Positions 25,115 through 34,077 of a stretch of 64,000 nt of DNA are shown in pieces (the first letter of the stretch is position 1; each line of letters starts with the position of its first letter). The stretch spans positions 42,200 through 106,199 of the forward strand of contig NZ_JAHWGU010000031.1 of NCBI RefSeq assembly GCF_020873875.1. Direction: 5' to 3'. The notes below the pieces were generated by a model that saw only the letters and a program-made list of their open reading frames with translations, did no database searches and was not told the origin of the DNA. A program made the translations under genes and the position numbers. This DNA comes from Actinoplanes sp. DH11 (GTDB lineage: Bacteria; Actinomycetota; Actinomycetes; Mycobacteriales; Micromonosporaceae).

Positions 25115-28063
25115 TCAGCTTGTCAGATAGTGCAGGTCCCGCATCACCTCGGAGAACGCGACCGGGTCCAGGCCGTCGCATCCGCGTACCGCGGTGAGGG
25201 TCTTGGGCTCGTCCGGTTCCTGCCAGTGGTACCCGGGGGTGTACGCGATCTCGACCGTCTGCGGCCAGTCGCGCAGCACCGAGGTGTGGTCGTCGCCGAA
25301 GCGCCAGCCCTTCGACGTGAGCACGAACAACTTCCGCCCGTCGACCTTGGCGCCGGCGAAGGTCGCCAGATCCACCTCGCCCGGTGTCGTCACCTCGCGG
25401 CCCAGCTGCGGGAACGGCTGGATGACGGCGTAGTCGGCGAACACCTCCGCCCAGGCGGCCCGGTCGTCCCCGAGACGACACGGGTGCGGCACGGCGACGG
25501 TGGCGGCCTCGTCGAGCTGCCAGGCCTTGTCGTGCAGGTCGGCGAACGTACGGTCCTCGGCAACCCGGAAACAGGTCGTGCCGTGCTCGCCGGACGCCTC
25601 CCACAGCAGCCGGTGGGTGAGCTGCCACATCACCGGGTGATCCAGGAACAGGGCGCGGAACTCGGCCGCACTCCACCGGCGCCCGGTGACCATGGCGTCC
25701 TCGACGGCCCGGATCCGGTCGCCGCCGACCTGCTTGAGCTCCTTCTTCAGGCCGGCGAACCGCGCGTACGCCGCCGGCGCCAGCGCCGGATCGTCGGCGG
25801 CGGCCGGCTTCGGGAGCCGGGACAACCGGCGGCCGTCCCCGGCCGTGATCCACGGGCGCAGCTGCTCGTCGAGACCCACGGTGAACCGGCGTGGCCCGTA
25901 GTCCAGGACCGTCCGGCCATCGGCGTCGAGACCCAGGTCCGGCACGATCCGGTCGGCGAGTTGCTCGGGGCTCAGGCCGCGGGTGGCGGCGGTGCCGGCG
26001 AGCAGCCGGGTGGCGTGCTCGCGCAGGCCGGTGGTCGCCGCCCGTCGGCTGAGCCGATGCAGCTGGGTCAGCGCGACGTCGGTGCCGATGGCGGCGAGCA
26101 CGTCCATTGCCGCGCGGATCCGGGCGCTGGCGGACGACCATTGCGGCAGGACCGCCACCAGGTCGGCGACGGTGGTGTCGTCACCGAGCGCGGCGATGGC
26201 CGCCAGCGCGATACCGCTCTTCGGCGGGTACTCGGCGGCGCGGCAATGCTCGAGGACGGCCCAGGCGAAAGCGCCCAGCTGTCGTGGTTCGCCGATCTCC
26301 CGGACGGTGGCGAGCTCCGGTCGCGGCTCGGTGATCGTGGAGAGGGCGAGCAGCACACACAGCCGGTGGACCGCCTCCGGGGCGAGTGCCTCGCCGGTGT
26401 CGCGGACGGTGACCTCGGGAAGCTTGGCGGGGATCAGCCATTCGGGCAGGTCCGGTTCCCGCGGCAGCACGCCGGCCAGGACCGGCGGCACCACGCCCGC
26501 CGGGCCGGGGGACGGCAGCCCGGCGATCGCCTGGACGCGGGCCCGGCCGGCATCGTCGAGGGCCGCCAGCGACTGCGGGTACGCGAGGACGTGGTCGCGC
26601 AGCAACTCGATGACGGTGGGCTCGGTGGCCCTGGCCAGCAGCGCCCGCAGCGCCAGGCCGGGATCGCGTTTGGCCGCCGCCAGCAACGCCGGCCGGAAGT
26701 ACTGGCGCCCGACCCGGTCCACCACCAGCCCGAACGCCTCCTCGGAGGGGGTCGCGGCCAGCGCGGTGACGGCCCGTTTCACGTTGTCCGCGCCGTCGAT
26801 GGGACGACGGTAGTCCTGCTGGTCCAGCATCGCCGCCCACCCGGCGCCGAGTCCGGCGCCGCCGTTCGCGAGGACCTCCTCGGCCCGGGTGCGGGCCGGC
26901 TCGGCCAGGTGCGGGACCCAGCGGGGCTCGGTGAGCACCATTGCGCCGAACAGGTCACGCGACACCGGGTCGTCGCGTTCGGCGAGGACACGCAGGACCC
27001 GCAGCGGGTAGCGGGTCAGCACGCCCGACTTGAGCAGGTTCCCCGGCCGCCACGGCTTGTGGTCCAGGTGGTCGCGGATCAGGATCCGCATCGCGTCGTC
27101 GCTCGGTGTGCCGGCGACGAACCGGGCCGCATCGGTGCCGAGCCGGGCCGGCTGGTTCCGGGTGTCCCGGTCGTGCAGGTAGAGCAGCTTCAGATAGAAC
27201 TCGTCGGCCAGGAACGGGACTGCGGCCGGTCCCACGCCGTCCAGCACCGTGACGGCGTCGCCGGGCTCCTCGTAGCCGAGCATCGTCCGGCTGATCGCCC
27301 CGCGCAGGTGCTCGAGGTGCTCGGTGCGGCTCGCGGCCAGCAACAGGATCCCCGACATCACGCGCTGGTCGGCCTGGATCCACTCGTCGCGGCCGGGCTC
27401 GGTGTGCCAGCCCGCCGCCGCCGCGCAGTCCTCGTCCACCCAGTCCTGCCGGGTCGGCATCAGGTAGGAGGTCAGGATCCGGCCGGTTGGAAAGGTGCGG
27501 TGACCGGCCAGCACGGCCTCCGCCTCCGCGTGGTCCCGGTCCGGCGCGACCGCGAGGTGGCGCCGGACCGCGCGGGCCACCGCGTACGTGGCGCCGAGGT
27601 CGTCGCCGCGCCAGCTCTGCTCGTAGGTGCTGCCTTCCGGGGCGCGGCTCCAGAGCGCGCCGGTGTGGCAGATCTGGTTCGCCGCCATGACGGCCCGGAC
27701 CGCGAACAGCAGCCCGGACCGGGCCACCCACGCGTCCACCAGCGTCTGCGCGTCGGCGGGTACGTTGCGATAGACGATGAGCAGCGCCGCCACCGCTGCG
27801 GCGACCGGGTCGTCGTCAGGTGTCCGCAGGTGCCGCTCGCCGGCGGCGACCAGTGCCGTGTCGAAGACGGCGTTGCGGTCCAGCACGCGCGCGCGGTGAT
27901 TGGTGATGTACTCCGTCCCGAGGCGGTCCCGAAGGCGCTGCTCGGCGTCTGCCGGATCGGCGATCACCGGCCGCCATCGGCCACCTCGTCGCGGATGGAT
28001 CCGGGCCGGCCAATCCTTCGGCATGTGCCAGGTGTCCTCGTCCGGTACCACGAACCTGCGCAT
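25115..28063 (-). CDS. DUF4132 domain protein (MolR-like), without WGR
   Basis: About 982 residues from ATG 28063, chosen because GAGGAGGG lies 5 nt upstream; the frame is open a further 41 codons. It is a paralogue of the 21083 gene: 'LDYGPRRFTVGLDEQLRPWI', 'AAYARFAGLKKELKQVGGDR', 'DYAVIQPFPQLGREV' and the ending 'SEVMRDLHYLTS' match position by position. It lacks the WGR module and instead begins 'MRRFVVPDEDTWHMPKDWPA'. HEAT-like repeats fill the middle. Function unknown; tandem position suggests related or complementary roles. Confidence 0.85.
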   Translation of the reverse strand: MRRFVVPDEDTWHMPKDWPARIHPRRGGRWRPVIADPADAEQRLRDRLGTEYITNHRARVLDRNAVFDTALVAAGERHLRTPDDDPVAAAVAALLIVYRNVPADAQTLVDAWVARSGLLFAVRAVMAANQICHTGALWSRAPEGSTYEQSWRGDDLGATYAVARAVRRHLAVAPDRDHAEAEAVLAGHRTFPTGRILTSYLMPTRQDWVDEDCAAAAGWHTEPGRDEWIQADQRVMSGILLLAASRTEHLEHLRGAISRTMLGYEEPGDAVTVLDGVGPAAVPFLADEFYLKLLYLHDRDTRNQPARLGTDAARFVAGTPSDDAMRILIRDHLDHKPWRPGNLLKSGVLTRYPLRVLRVLAERDDPVSRDLFGAMVLTEPRWVPHLAEPARTRAEEVLANGGAGLGAGWAAMLDQQDYRRPIDGADNVKRAVTALAATPSEEAFGLVVDRVGRQYFRPALLAAAKRDPGLALRALLARATEPTVIELLRDHVLAYPQSLAALDDAGRARVQAIAGLPSPGPAGVVPPVLAGVLPREPDLPEWLIPAKLPEVTVRDTGEALAPEAVHRLCVLLALSTITEPRPELATVREIGEPRQLGAFAWAVLEHCRAAEYPPKSGIALAAIAALGDDTTVADLVAVLPQWSSASARIRAAMDVLAAIGTDVALTQLHRLSRRAATTGLREHATRLLAGTAATRGLSPEQLADRIVPDLGLDADGRTVLDYGPRRFTVGLDEQLRPWITAGDGRRLSRLPKPAAADDPALAPAAYARFAGLKKELKQVGGDRIRAVEDAMVTGRRWSAAEFRALFLDHPVMWQLTHRLLWEASGEHGTTCFRVAEDRTFADLHDKAWQLDEAATVAVPHPCRLGDDRAAWAEVFADYAVIQPFPQLGREVTTPGEVDLATFAGAKVDGRKLFVLTSKGWRFGDDHTSVLRDWPQTVEIAYTPGYHWQEPDEPKTLTAVRGCDGLDPVAFSEVMRDLHYLTS

Positions 28064-28229
28064 GAGCCCTCCTCGTCGACAGTCCGCGGGGACGGTAGTA
28101 CACCGGTATGACACCGGCCGTCCACACCGGACGGACCCCGTTCGGCCTGGACGCCGGGCCGGGTGACAGGACGCAGGCCCTGTCACCGGCCTCAGTTTCG
28201 TTCTGCCGCAGCCGGCGGGATCGGCAGGC

Positions 28230-28670
28230 TCAGCAGTCGACGGTCTTCGAGAAGGCGACGACGCCCCACGTGCCGTCGTTCTCCTTCACCCGCAGGATGC
28301 CCTTGTTCTTCTCGACCGCGAACCCGCAGTACAGCTTGTTGGTCTTGAGGTGCACGAGGCCCGGCTCGGCGCGCAGGGTCAGCGTCTGGGTGCCGCTGCT
28401 CCACTGCCGCGAGCCGTCGGTCTCCCAGCCCCATTGAGTGGTGATCGTGATCCGGGAGCCGTGGTTGTTGCCGAAGTAGTACATGGCGTTGTAGTTGCCG
28501 TCTGCGGTCTTCTGGGCGCAGACCTGGTAATGAATGCTGGTCCGGGCGGTCTTCTTCAGGCCGCAGTTGGGGGCTGCCGACGCGGGGGAGGCCACCGCGA
28601 GGGGTGCCGCGACGATGCCGGCGCCGATCACGAGCGCCGCCGTGCGCCGCAGGAGGGAGGAAACGATCAT
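28230..28670 (-). CDS. Small secreted protein
   Basis: 146 residues from ATG 28670. A Sec signal peptide ('LLRRTAALVIGAGIVAAPLA', cleavage near 'SPASAAP') is followed by a ~110-residue beta-rich domain with four Cys (C36, C51, C115, C146 approximately), probably two disulfides. Motifs include 'WGWETDGSRQWSSGTQTLTL'. No enzymatic motif. It may be an extracellular binding or inhibitor protein; family not recognised. The secreted hydrolase gene 28745 is just upstream on the same strand. Confidence 0.7.
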   Translation of the reverse strand: MIVSSLLRRTAALVIGAGIVAAPLAVASPASAAPNCGLKKTARTSIHYQVCAQKTADGNYNAMYYFGNNHGSRITITTQWGWETDGSRQWSSGTQTLTLRAEPGLVHLKTNKLYCGFAVEKNKGILRVKENDGTWGVVAFSKTVDC

Positions 28671-28744
28671 TGCGGCATCATTGCCGGATGTTGATCGTTC
28701 TGTCCAGGTCCGAGAAGCAGGCATAACCCCACAGACCCGGCGTC

Positions 28745-29923
28745 TCACGCGACGAAGTGCACCTTCGGGAAGGCGCGGCTGGGGCCTTCCAGCAGGCGCT
28801 GCGGCCGGTGGCGCAGGTGCTGGTCGAAGAAGGCCAGCGGGTACGCCTGCTGGATGCGCACCGCCTCGGCCGGGAGCAGGGTGCCGATCCAGCGGGCGAG
28901 TTCGTCGTCGTCCGTACCCATGATCTTCGCGAGTTGGGGGATCAGCCACTGCTGGTCGCAGTACCCGCCGTGGGGTGCGCCGTCGGTGTGCAGCTGGAGC
29001 CGCCAGCCGTGCAAGAGCTGCCAGAACTCGCCGACGTTGGATTCCTCGGCACCCGGGGTGAACGTCGCGGTCATCAGCATGAACGGGCGGTCGAGGCGGG
29101 CGACGGGTGGTTCGGACTGCATCTGGCCGTCGAGGCTGAGCCCGGCACGCACCCGGCGGTCGGCGTTCATCACCAGGGCCGTCGCGGTCGCGCCTTTCGA
29201 CCAGCCGAACATGCCGATGCGGCGCGGGTCGACGGCGGCGCCCAGGCCGGCCGGCAGTGGGCGGGACCCGGCGTCGGGGTTGCGGCCGGCGGCGAGGTCC
29301 TCGATGCGGTCGAGAACGAACCGGACGTCGCGGGCGTGATCCCAGGGTGTGACCGGCACGTCGTCGGCGGGGACGGTGGTGCGACCGTCGGGGAATTCGC
29401 TGAACGAGTCGTACGGATGGTCCACGGTGACCACGACGTAGCCGTGGCTGGCGAGTTCCTGGACCACGATTGTCGTCTCGGCGCGGTGGCCGTTGGAGCC
29501 GTGCGAGAACACCACCACGGGCCGCCGGCCGGCTGACCGGAGCGCGGGGGCGCCCTGGTGGCCGGCGGTGCGGGGCGCTGCCGCGGCGGCGAACCCGTTG
29601 GCGGAGAGCAGTGCTTGCGTCGGGGCGGCGGGCATCCACGGCGCGACCGGATGACGCCGGAGTGCGCCGGAGGCGGGGTACCAGACGGCGGCCATCAGTT
29701 CGCGGTGGTGGCCGGGGCCGGCGACGGCATCGGGTCGGGATCGGTCCACGAGGTGCAGTGACACGGTGCCAATCGGGTGCGGCCCGGTGGGCCGGGGCAG
29801 GGTGAGCCGGGGGAGGGTGAGCCGGGATGGGGCGGCCTGGCCGCGGCCGGCGCCGAGCGGCACGGCGACCCCGGTGGCGAGTGCGGCGGTCAAGAGATTG
29901 CGACGCGTCAATGACGTGGTCAT
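28745..29923 (-). CDS. Secreted alpha/beta hydrolase (PAF-acetylhydrolase-like)
   Basis: 392 residues with a signal that looks twin-arginine-like ('MTTSLTRRNLLTAALATG', cleavage after 'GQAAP'). The fold shows 'RRPVVVFSHGSNGHRAETTI' (oxyanion region), 'VVTVDHPYDSF', the nucleophile elbow 'IGMFGWSKGATATAL' with Ser242, and a late His in 'TDGAPHGGYCDQQ'. This pattern matches the platelet-activating-factor acetylhydrolase II type of lipase/esterase. It likely cleaves an ester outside the cell. It is divergent from the secreted M1 peptidase, sharing a 93-bp spacer with two inverted repeats. Confidence 0.82.
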   Translation of the reverse strand: MTTSLTRRNLLTAALATGVAVPLGAGRGQAAPSRLTLPRLTLPRPTGPHPIGTVSLHLVDRSRPDAVAGPGHHRELMAAVWYPASGALRRHPVAPWMPAAPTQALLSANGFAAAAAPRTAGHQGAPALRSAGRRPVVVFSHGSNGHRAETTIVVQELASHGYVVVTVDHPYDSFSEFPDGRTTVPADDVPVTPWDHARDVRFVLDRIEDLAAGRNPDAGSRPLPAGLGAAVDPRRIGMFGWSKGATATALVMNADRRVRAGLSLDGQMQSEPPVARLDRPFMLMTATFTPGAEESNVGEFWQLLHGWRLQLHTDGAPHGGYCDQQWLIPQLAKIMGTDDDELARWIGTLLPAEAVRIQQAYPLAFFDQHLRHRPQRLLEGPSRAFPKVHFVA

Positions 29924-29929
29924 GCCAAC

Positions 29930-29996
29930 AGGTTTGCACGGCAAACCTAATAGCGCCAGTGCGGGACCGGATCGATCAACATACTTCGATATGTTG
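29930..29996. promoter_or_regulatory. Two inverted repeats in divergent spacer (hydrolase / M1 peptidase)
   Basis: AGGTTTGC-ACG-GCAAACCT at 29930-29948, only 7 bp before the hydrolase ATG, and CAACATA-CTTCGA-TATGTTG at 29977-29996, 20 bp before the peptidase ATG. Both are perfect. They suggest that both secreted enzymes are under repressor control, perhaps by different proteins. Confidence 0.6.
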
Positions 29997-30016
29997 GCGG
30001 TGACTGTTCTTGCCCC

Positions 30017-31519
30017 ATGGGAAGGAAGTTCACCGTGCGCAGACTGCTCACCGCAGCTCTCACGACAGCGCTGGTCCTCGCCGGCACCCCGGCCTCGGCC
30101 GCCCCCGCCCCCGGTGGCCCCGGCGTCGGCGACGACTACTACCCCGATTACGGCAACAGCGGGTACGACGTCTCCCACTACGACATCCGGTTGCGCTACA
30201 CGCCGGCCACCGACCGGCTCACCGGCACCACCACGATCCTGGCGACCGCCACCCAGGACCTGAGCCGGCTCAACCTCGACTTCCTGCTCGACGTCTCGTC
30301 GGTGCGGGTCAACAACCGTCCCGCCGCGTTCACCCGGCAGGGCGAGCACGAACTCGTCGTCACGCCGGCCCGGCCGGTCGCGCACGGCGCCGCCATGACG
30401 ATCGTGGTGCAGTACGCGGGCACGCCGTCCACCGAGGTCGGCGCCGGATACACCGCCTGGATCAAGACGCCGGACGGTGCCCTGGCCATCGGCGAGCCGG
30501 AGATCGCCTGGTGGTGGTACCCGAGCAACGACCACCCGTCGGACAAGGCCACCTTCGACGTCTCGGTCGCGGTCCCGGACGGCGTCGAGGCGATCAGTAA
30601 CGGGTTCCAGCCGCGGCCGCCGGTCCGTGAGACGCTCGGCTACACCCGCTGGAGCTGGCGGTCCCTGAAGCCGCAGGCGACCTACCTGACGTCGCTGGTG
30701 ATCGGCCAGTACGACGTCACCACGGACACCACCGAGAACGGCCAGACCGTCTACAACGCGTACTCCCAGCTGCTCGAACCGGACTTCCGGGACGCCGCGC
30801 AGGCCAGCGTGGAACGGACCGCCGAGATCACCGAGTGGAAGAGCGAGCTGTTCGGGCCGTACCCGTTCGAGGCTCAGGGTGGCGTGGTCACCCCGCCCGG
30901 CACGCTGGGTTTCGCCCTGGAGAACCAGACCCGGCCGAACTACTCGTCCGCCTTCTTCCGCCGCGGCTCCAACACCTCGGTAGTGGTCCACGAGAACGCC
31001 CACCAGTGGTTCGGTGACTCGGTGTCGGTGGACGAGTGGAAGCACATCTGGCTCAACGAGGGCTTCGCCAGCTACGCCGAGTGGCTCTGGTCGGAGAAGA
31101 ACGAGGAGGGCACCGCCCAGGAGATCTTCGACTACCTGTACGCCACGTACCCCGACGACGCCGACATCTGGACCACCGCGCCGGCCGACCCGGGCACGGC
31201 GCAGCTGTTCGGTGACGCCGTCTACGACCGTGGCGCGATGACCCTGCACCAGCTGCGGGTGGCCGTCGGTGACGACGACTTCTTCGAGATCCTGCGGACG
31301 TGGGCGGCCTCGCAGAAGTACGGCAACGCGACCACCGCGGAGTTCACCGCCCTCGCCGAGAAGATCTCGGGGCAGGACCTGGACGCGCTCTTCGAGGCGT
31401 GGCTGTTCACGCCGTCCAAGCCGGCGGTGGCGCAGGCCTTCGCCGCGCGCGGCGTCCCGGTGGCGCCGAAGTCGTGGGCCACGATCAGCGCGACCCACGA
31501 GTTGCTGCACCGGCACTGA
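30017..31519 (+). CDS. Secreted M1 family zinc metallopeptidase
   Basis: 500 residues starting at ATG 30017. Signal peptide 'RRLLTAALTTALVLAGTPAS' cleaved near residue 29. Catalytic domain: 'GTLGFALENQT' (the GAMEN-equivalent substrate loop, ~296-304), 'VVHENAHQWFGD' (zinc site, His325-Glu326-x-x-His329) and 'WLNEGFASYAEW' (third ligand Glu348). M1 enzymes remove N-terminal residues from peptides. The protein is short for the family and lacks the large C-terminal HEAT-like domain, as in many actinobacterial secreted forms. A bidirectional terminator separates it from the convergent M4 peptidase gene. Confidence 0.93.
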   Translation: MGRKFTVRRLLTAALTTALVLAGTPASAAPAPGGPGVGDDYYPDYGNSGYDVSHYDIRLRYTPATDRLTGTTTILATATQDLSRLNLDFLLDVSSVRVNNRPAAFTRQGEHELVVTPARPVAHGAAMTIVVQYAGTPSTEVGAGYTAWIKTPDGALAIGEPEIAWWWYPSNDHPSDKATFDVSVAVPDGVEAISNGFQPRPPVRETLGYTRWSWRSLKPQATYLTSLVIGQYDVTTDTTENGQTVYNAYSQLLEPDFRDAAQASVERTAEITEWKSELFGPYPFEAQGGVVTPPGTLGFALENQTRPNYSSAFFRRGSNTSVVVHENAHQWFGDSVSVDEWKHIWLNEGFASYAEWLWSEKNEEGTAQEIFDYLYATYPDDADIWTTAPADPGTAQLFGDAVYDRGAMTLHQLRVAVGDDDFFEILRTWAASQKYGNATTAEFTALAEKISGQDLDALFEAWLFTPSKPAVAQAFAARGVPVAPKSWATISATHELLHRH

Positions 31520-31532
31520 TCCAGCGACAGGG

Positions 31533-31565
31533 ACGGGTGGTCCGGCCGGACGCCGGACCACCCGT
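31533..31565. terminator. Bidirectional terminator hairpin
   Basis: ACGGGTGGTCCGGC and GCCGGACCACCCGT form a perfect 14-bp stem with a 5-nt loop, placed exactly between the convergent stops at 31519 and 31572. Confidence 0.88.
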
Positions 31566-31571
31566 TCGGTG

Positions 31572-33716
31572 TCAGGCCGGGTTGACGGTCCAGGTGAAGG
31601 TGGCGGTGGTGGACCGCTGGTCGTCGTCGGTGACGGTGAGGGTCACGGGGTAGACGCCCGGCTGCTCCGGGGTGCCCCAGACGAGGCTGTCGTAGCCGTT
31701 CACGCCGGGCGGCAGGCCGGACCACGAGTAGGTGATGTCGATGCCGTCGTCGGTCACGAAGACGAAGAAGACGTCCTCTTCGCCGACCACACCGGTGCGG
31801 TCCTCCATGGGCCGCACGACAGGCGGCCCGGAGATCGCCCAGTAGACGCTTGTGACGCCGGCGTGCCCGGCGGGGTCGGTCGCGGTGACCGTGGACAGCT
31901 TCGAACCGTGTTTGGTGATGGTGCCGGAGATCAGGCCGCCGGTGCTGATGGACAGACCCTCGGGCAGGTCGGTGGCGGTGAACGTGAGCTCGTCGCCCTG
32001 CGGGTCCCGGGCCTGGATCTGCAGGCTGACCGCGTCGCCGACGAGGCGGTACTGAATGTCGGGCCTCGTCACGGCCGGTTCCTGCGGAACGGGCAGGGAG
32101 CCGTCGACGTTCACGGCCTTCCAGGCGGCGTCCACGGCGGCGAACTCGGTGCTGTCCGCCCCGTACAGGTCGGTCGCCGCCTTCAGCGTGGCCTGGCGCG
32201 CCCCGGCGAAGTTGGTGTTCGACAGCATGTAGACGGTGAGCGCCCGGTACCAGATCCGGCCGGCCTTCTCGTTGCCGATGCCGGTCACCGGTGGCGCGCC
32301 CGCGCAGGTGGGGCTGTTGCCCCAGGCGGACTCCCCGCTGCCCGCCGCCAGGGTGTAGAAGAACTTGTTGCCGACACCCGACGACTCGTGCACGTCGAGG
32401 TATCCCACCGACGGGCTCCAGCACGACGCCGACCAGAAGTCGCGGGCCGGGTCGTCCATGTACCGCAGGGTCACCCCGGTCTTCTCACCCACCAGGTAGT
32501 CGGGCCGGTCCTGCGGGTTGTCGGCGGCGAACTCGATGAGGGTGCCGAAGATGTCGCTCGTCGCCTCGTTGAGCCCGCCCGACTCGCCGTCGTAGATCAG
32601 TGCGGCGGTGGCGTCGGTGACGGCGTGCGCGTACTCGTGCCCCACGATGTCGAGTGACACGAACGGCCCGAACTGGGCGTCGCCGTCGCCGAAGCCCATG
32701 CAGTAGCAGAAGTCGTCGTAGTAGGCGTTGGCGTCGTCGTAGTGGACCTGCGCGTCCGGCACCGAGCCGTCGTCGCGGACCCCGCTGCGCCCGTGCTGCT
32801 CCTTGAAGTAGTCGTACGTCTCGGCCAGGCCGTAACTCACGTCCGCCGCGACCGTCGCCGGGTCGGCCCGGGTGCCGTCGCCCCACACGTTGTCCGCGTC
32901 CATCAGCGGTTCGCTGCCGTCGGTGCCGCGCAGGCTGAGCACCGTGGCGTCGCCGCGCGTCGGGTCGGTAAGCGTGTAGGCGCCGTCGTCGCGGCGGGTC
33001 GTGGTCAGCGGCACCTCGCCGTTGTAGAGGGTGCGCCCGGTGCCGGTCTCCGCACCGTGGACGCCCTCGAAGGTGCGCCGCACCGCGCCGCTGCGGGCGT
33101 CCACCACGACGTTGAGCTCGCGTGGCTCGTCCGCGGTGACGACCACCTGCCAGGCCAGGACCGGCGTGCCCTGGGCCGCGTCGATCACCAGATGGGCGTC
33201 GGTCTTCTGGTACGCGTCACCGAACTCCTTCACGGCCGCCGCGGTCGCCCGCTTGACGGTGATCGCAGGCTTGACACCGGTGGTGATCTTCTGGCGCTGG
33301 GCCACCGAGGCGTCGCGGAAGCTGCCGTCCGGGTTGGCGTGCACCACGTAGTCGCCGCCGAGCACCGGAAGCCCGCGATAGGTCCGGTCGAACCGCACGT
33401 GCCGTGACCCGTCCGGATCGATCACCACGTTGCGGACCTGGTACTTCTCCTCAGCGGCGGCCCGGACGGCGGCGCCGTGCCGGCCGACCGTCCCCCGGGC
33501 GTCCCCGGCCGCCTGCGCCCGGGTGGGCCGGGGCCGGTCGGCGCCGGATGGTTGCGCGGGCACGGCTGTCGCCGGTCGCGCGCCGGATGGTGATGGTTCC
33601 GCGGGCGCGGCTGTCGCCGGTCGCGCCCCGGCCGTCAGTAGGCCCGCCGCCAGCGCGAGCGCTGTCGCGCCGGCAGTCAGCGGTCGCCGTCCGGCGCGCA
33701 GCAAAGTGAAACGCAC
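31572..33716 (-). CDS. Secreted M4 (thermolysin) family zinc metallopeptidase
   Basis: 714 residues. Signal peptide to about residue 37; a Pro/Ala-rich stretch containing a duplicated 'SGARPATA'; FTP and PepSY propeptide domains (~75-215; 'RYLPVLGGDYVVHANPDGSF'-like region at 113-133); catalytic domain with 'DIVGHEYAHAVTD' (His360-Glu361, His364) and 'GGLNEATSDIFG' (Glu384), then the active-site His region 'GVGNKFFYTLAAG'. The C-terminal ~170 residues hold a cadherin/Ig-like pair ('FTATDLPEGLSISTGGLISG', 'YSWSGLPPGVNGYD'), likely substrate- or wall-binding. It is a neutral endopeptidase made as a zymogen and processed outside the cell. Confidence 0.93.
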   Translation of the reverse strand: MRFTLLRAGRRPLTAGATALALAAGLLTAGARPATAAPAEPSPSGARPATAVPAQPSGADRPRPTRAQAAGDARGTVGRHGAAVRAAAEEKYQVRNVVIDPDGSRHVRFDRTYRGLPVLGGDYVVHANPDGSFRDASVAQRQKITTGVKPAITVKRATAAAVKEFGDAYQKTDAHLVIDAAQGTPVLAWQVVVTADEPRELNVVVDARSGAVRRTFEGVHGAETGTGRTLYNGEVPLTTTRRDDGAYTLTDPTRGDATVLSLRGTDGSEPLMDADNVWGDGTRADPATVAADVSYGLAETYDYFKEQHGRSGVRDDGSVPDAQVHYDDANAYYDDFCYCMGFGDGDAQFGPFVSLDIVGHEYAHAVTDATAALIYDGESGGLNEATSDIFGTLIEFAADNPQDRPDYLVGEKTGVTLRYMDDPARDFWSASCWSPSVGYLDVHESSGVGNKFFYTLAAGSGESAWGNSPTCAGAPPVTGIGNEKAGRIWYRALTVYMLSNTNFAGARQATLKAATDLYGADSTEFAAVDAAWKAVNVDGSLPVPQEPAVTRPDIQYRLVGDAVSLQIQARDPQGDELTFTATDLPEGLSISTGGLISGTITKHGSKLSTVTATDPAGHAGVTSVYWAISGPPVVRPMEDRTGVVGEEDVFFVFVTDDGIDITYSWSGLPPGVNGYDSLVWGTPEQPGVYPVTLTVTDDDQRSTTATFTWTVNPA

Positions 33717-34077
33717 GTCGTTCTCCCCGTGGTCGAAATCGCCCGGGGACCATATCGCACGTGATCGATGAGCTCAGTCCCGTGAGCCCGCCGGCGGCCA
33801 GCTTCACACGACCCCGAAAGGGGTGATCAACCGGTTCAGCGCCGGGGCCGGCCGCCAGACGGTTACGCTCAGTGTTCACATCGTGAGTCGTCCGACGTGG
33901 CGGCCGCAGGCCCGTGGGCACCCTTGATCGCCGGCTGTGGCAGGGCCTAGCCTGGCGCAGCACTCGTTGCCGCGTCGGCGTCCACCGGTCGGTCGAACTC
34001 CGGGTGACGGCGTTGCGTTTTCCCGCCCGGAGGCGTTCGCCGGGTGAGGCGGTGTGCCGGCGGAAGGCGAGGCAGTC
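33717..34077. other. Spacer with small hairpin
   Basis: About 360 bp between the divergent M4 peptidase and aldolase-like genes, presumably with both promoters. A short stem-loop ACCCC-GAAA-GGGGT lies near 33810. No credible gene; open frames here read against Arg-rich non-coding composition. Confidence 0.5.

Noticed and set aside
24936..26141. 401-codon open frame antisense-offset within the DUF4132 gene region
   Set aside because: Low-complexity Arg/Gly/Pro composition; the DUF4132 frame explains the sequence. Only its last ~60 codons, beyond the DUF4132 stop, look possibly coding and are mentioned in the spacer entry.
25079..28111. 1010-codon plus-strand frame over the DUF4132 gene
   Set aside because: It is the complement of an intact domain protein with a strong ribosome-binding site, and its own translation is Arg/Gly/Gln-rich without domains.
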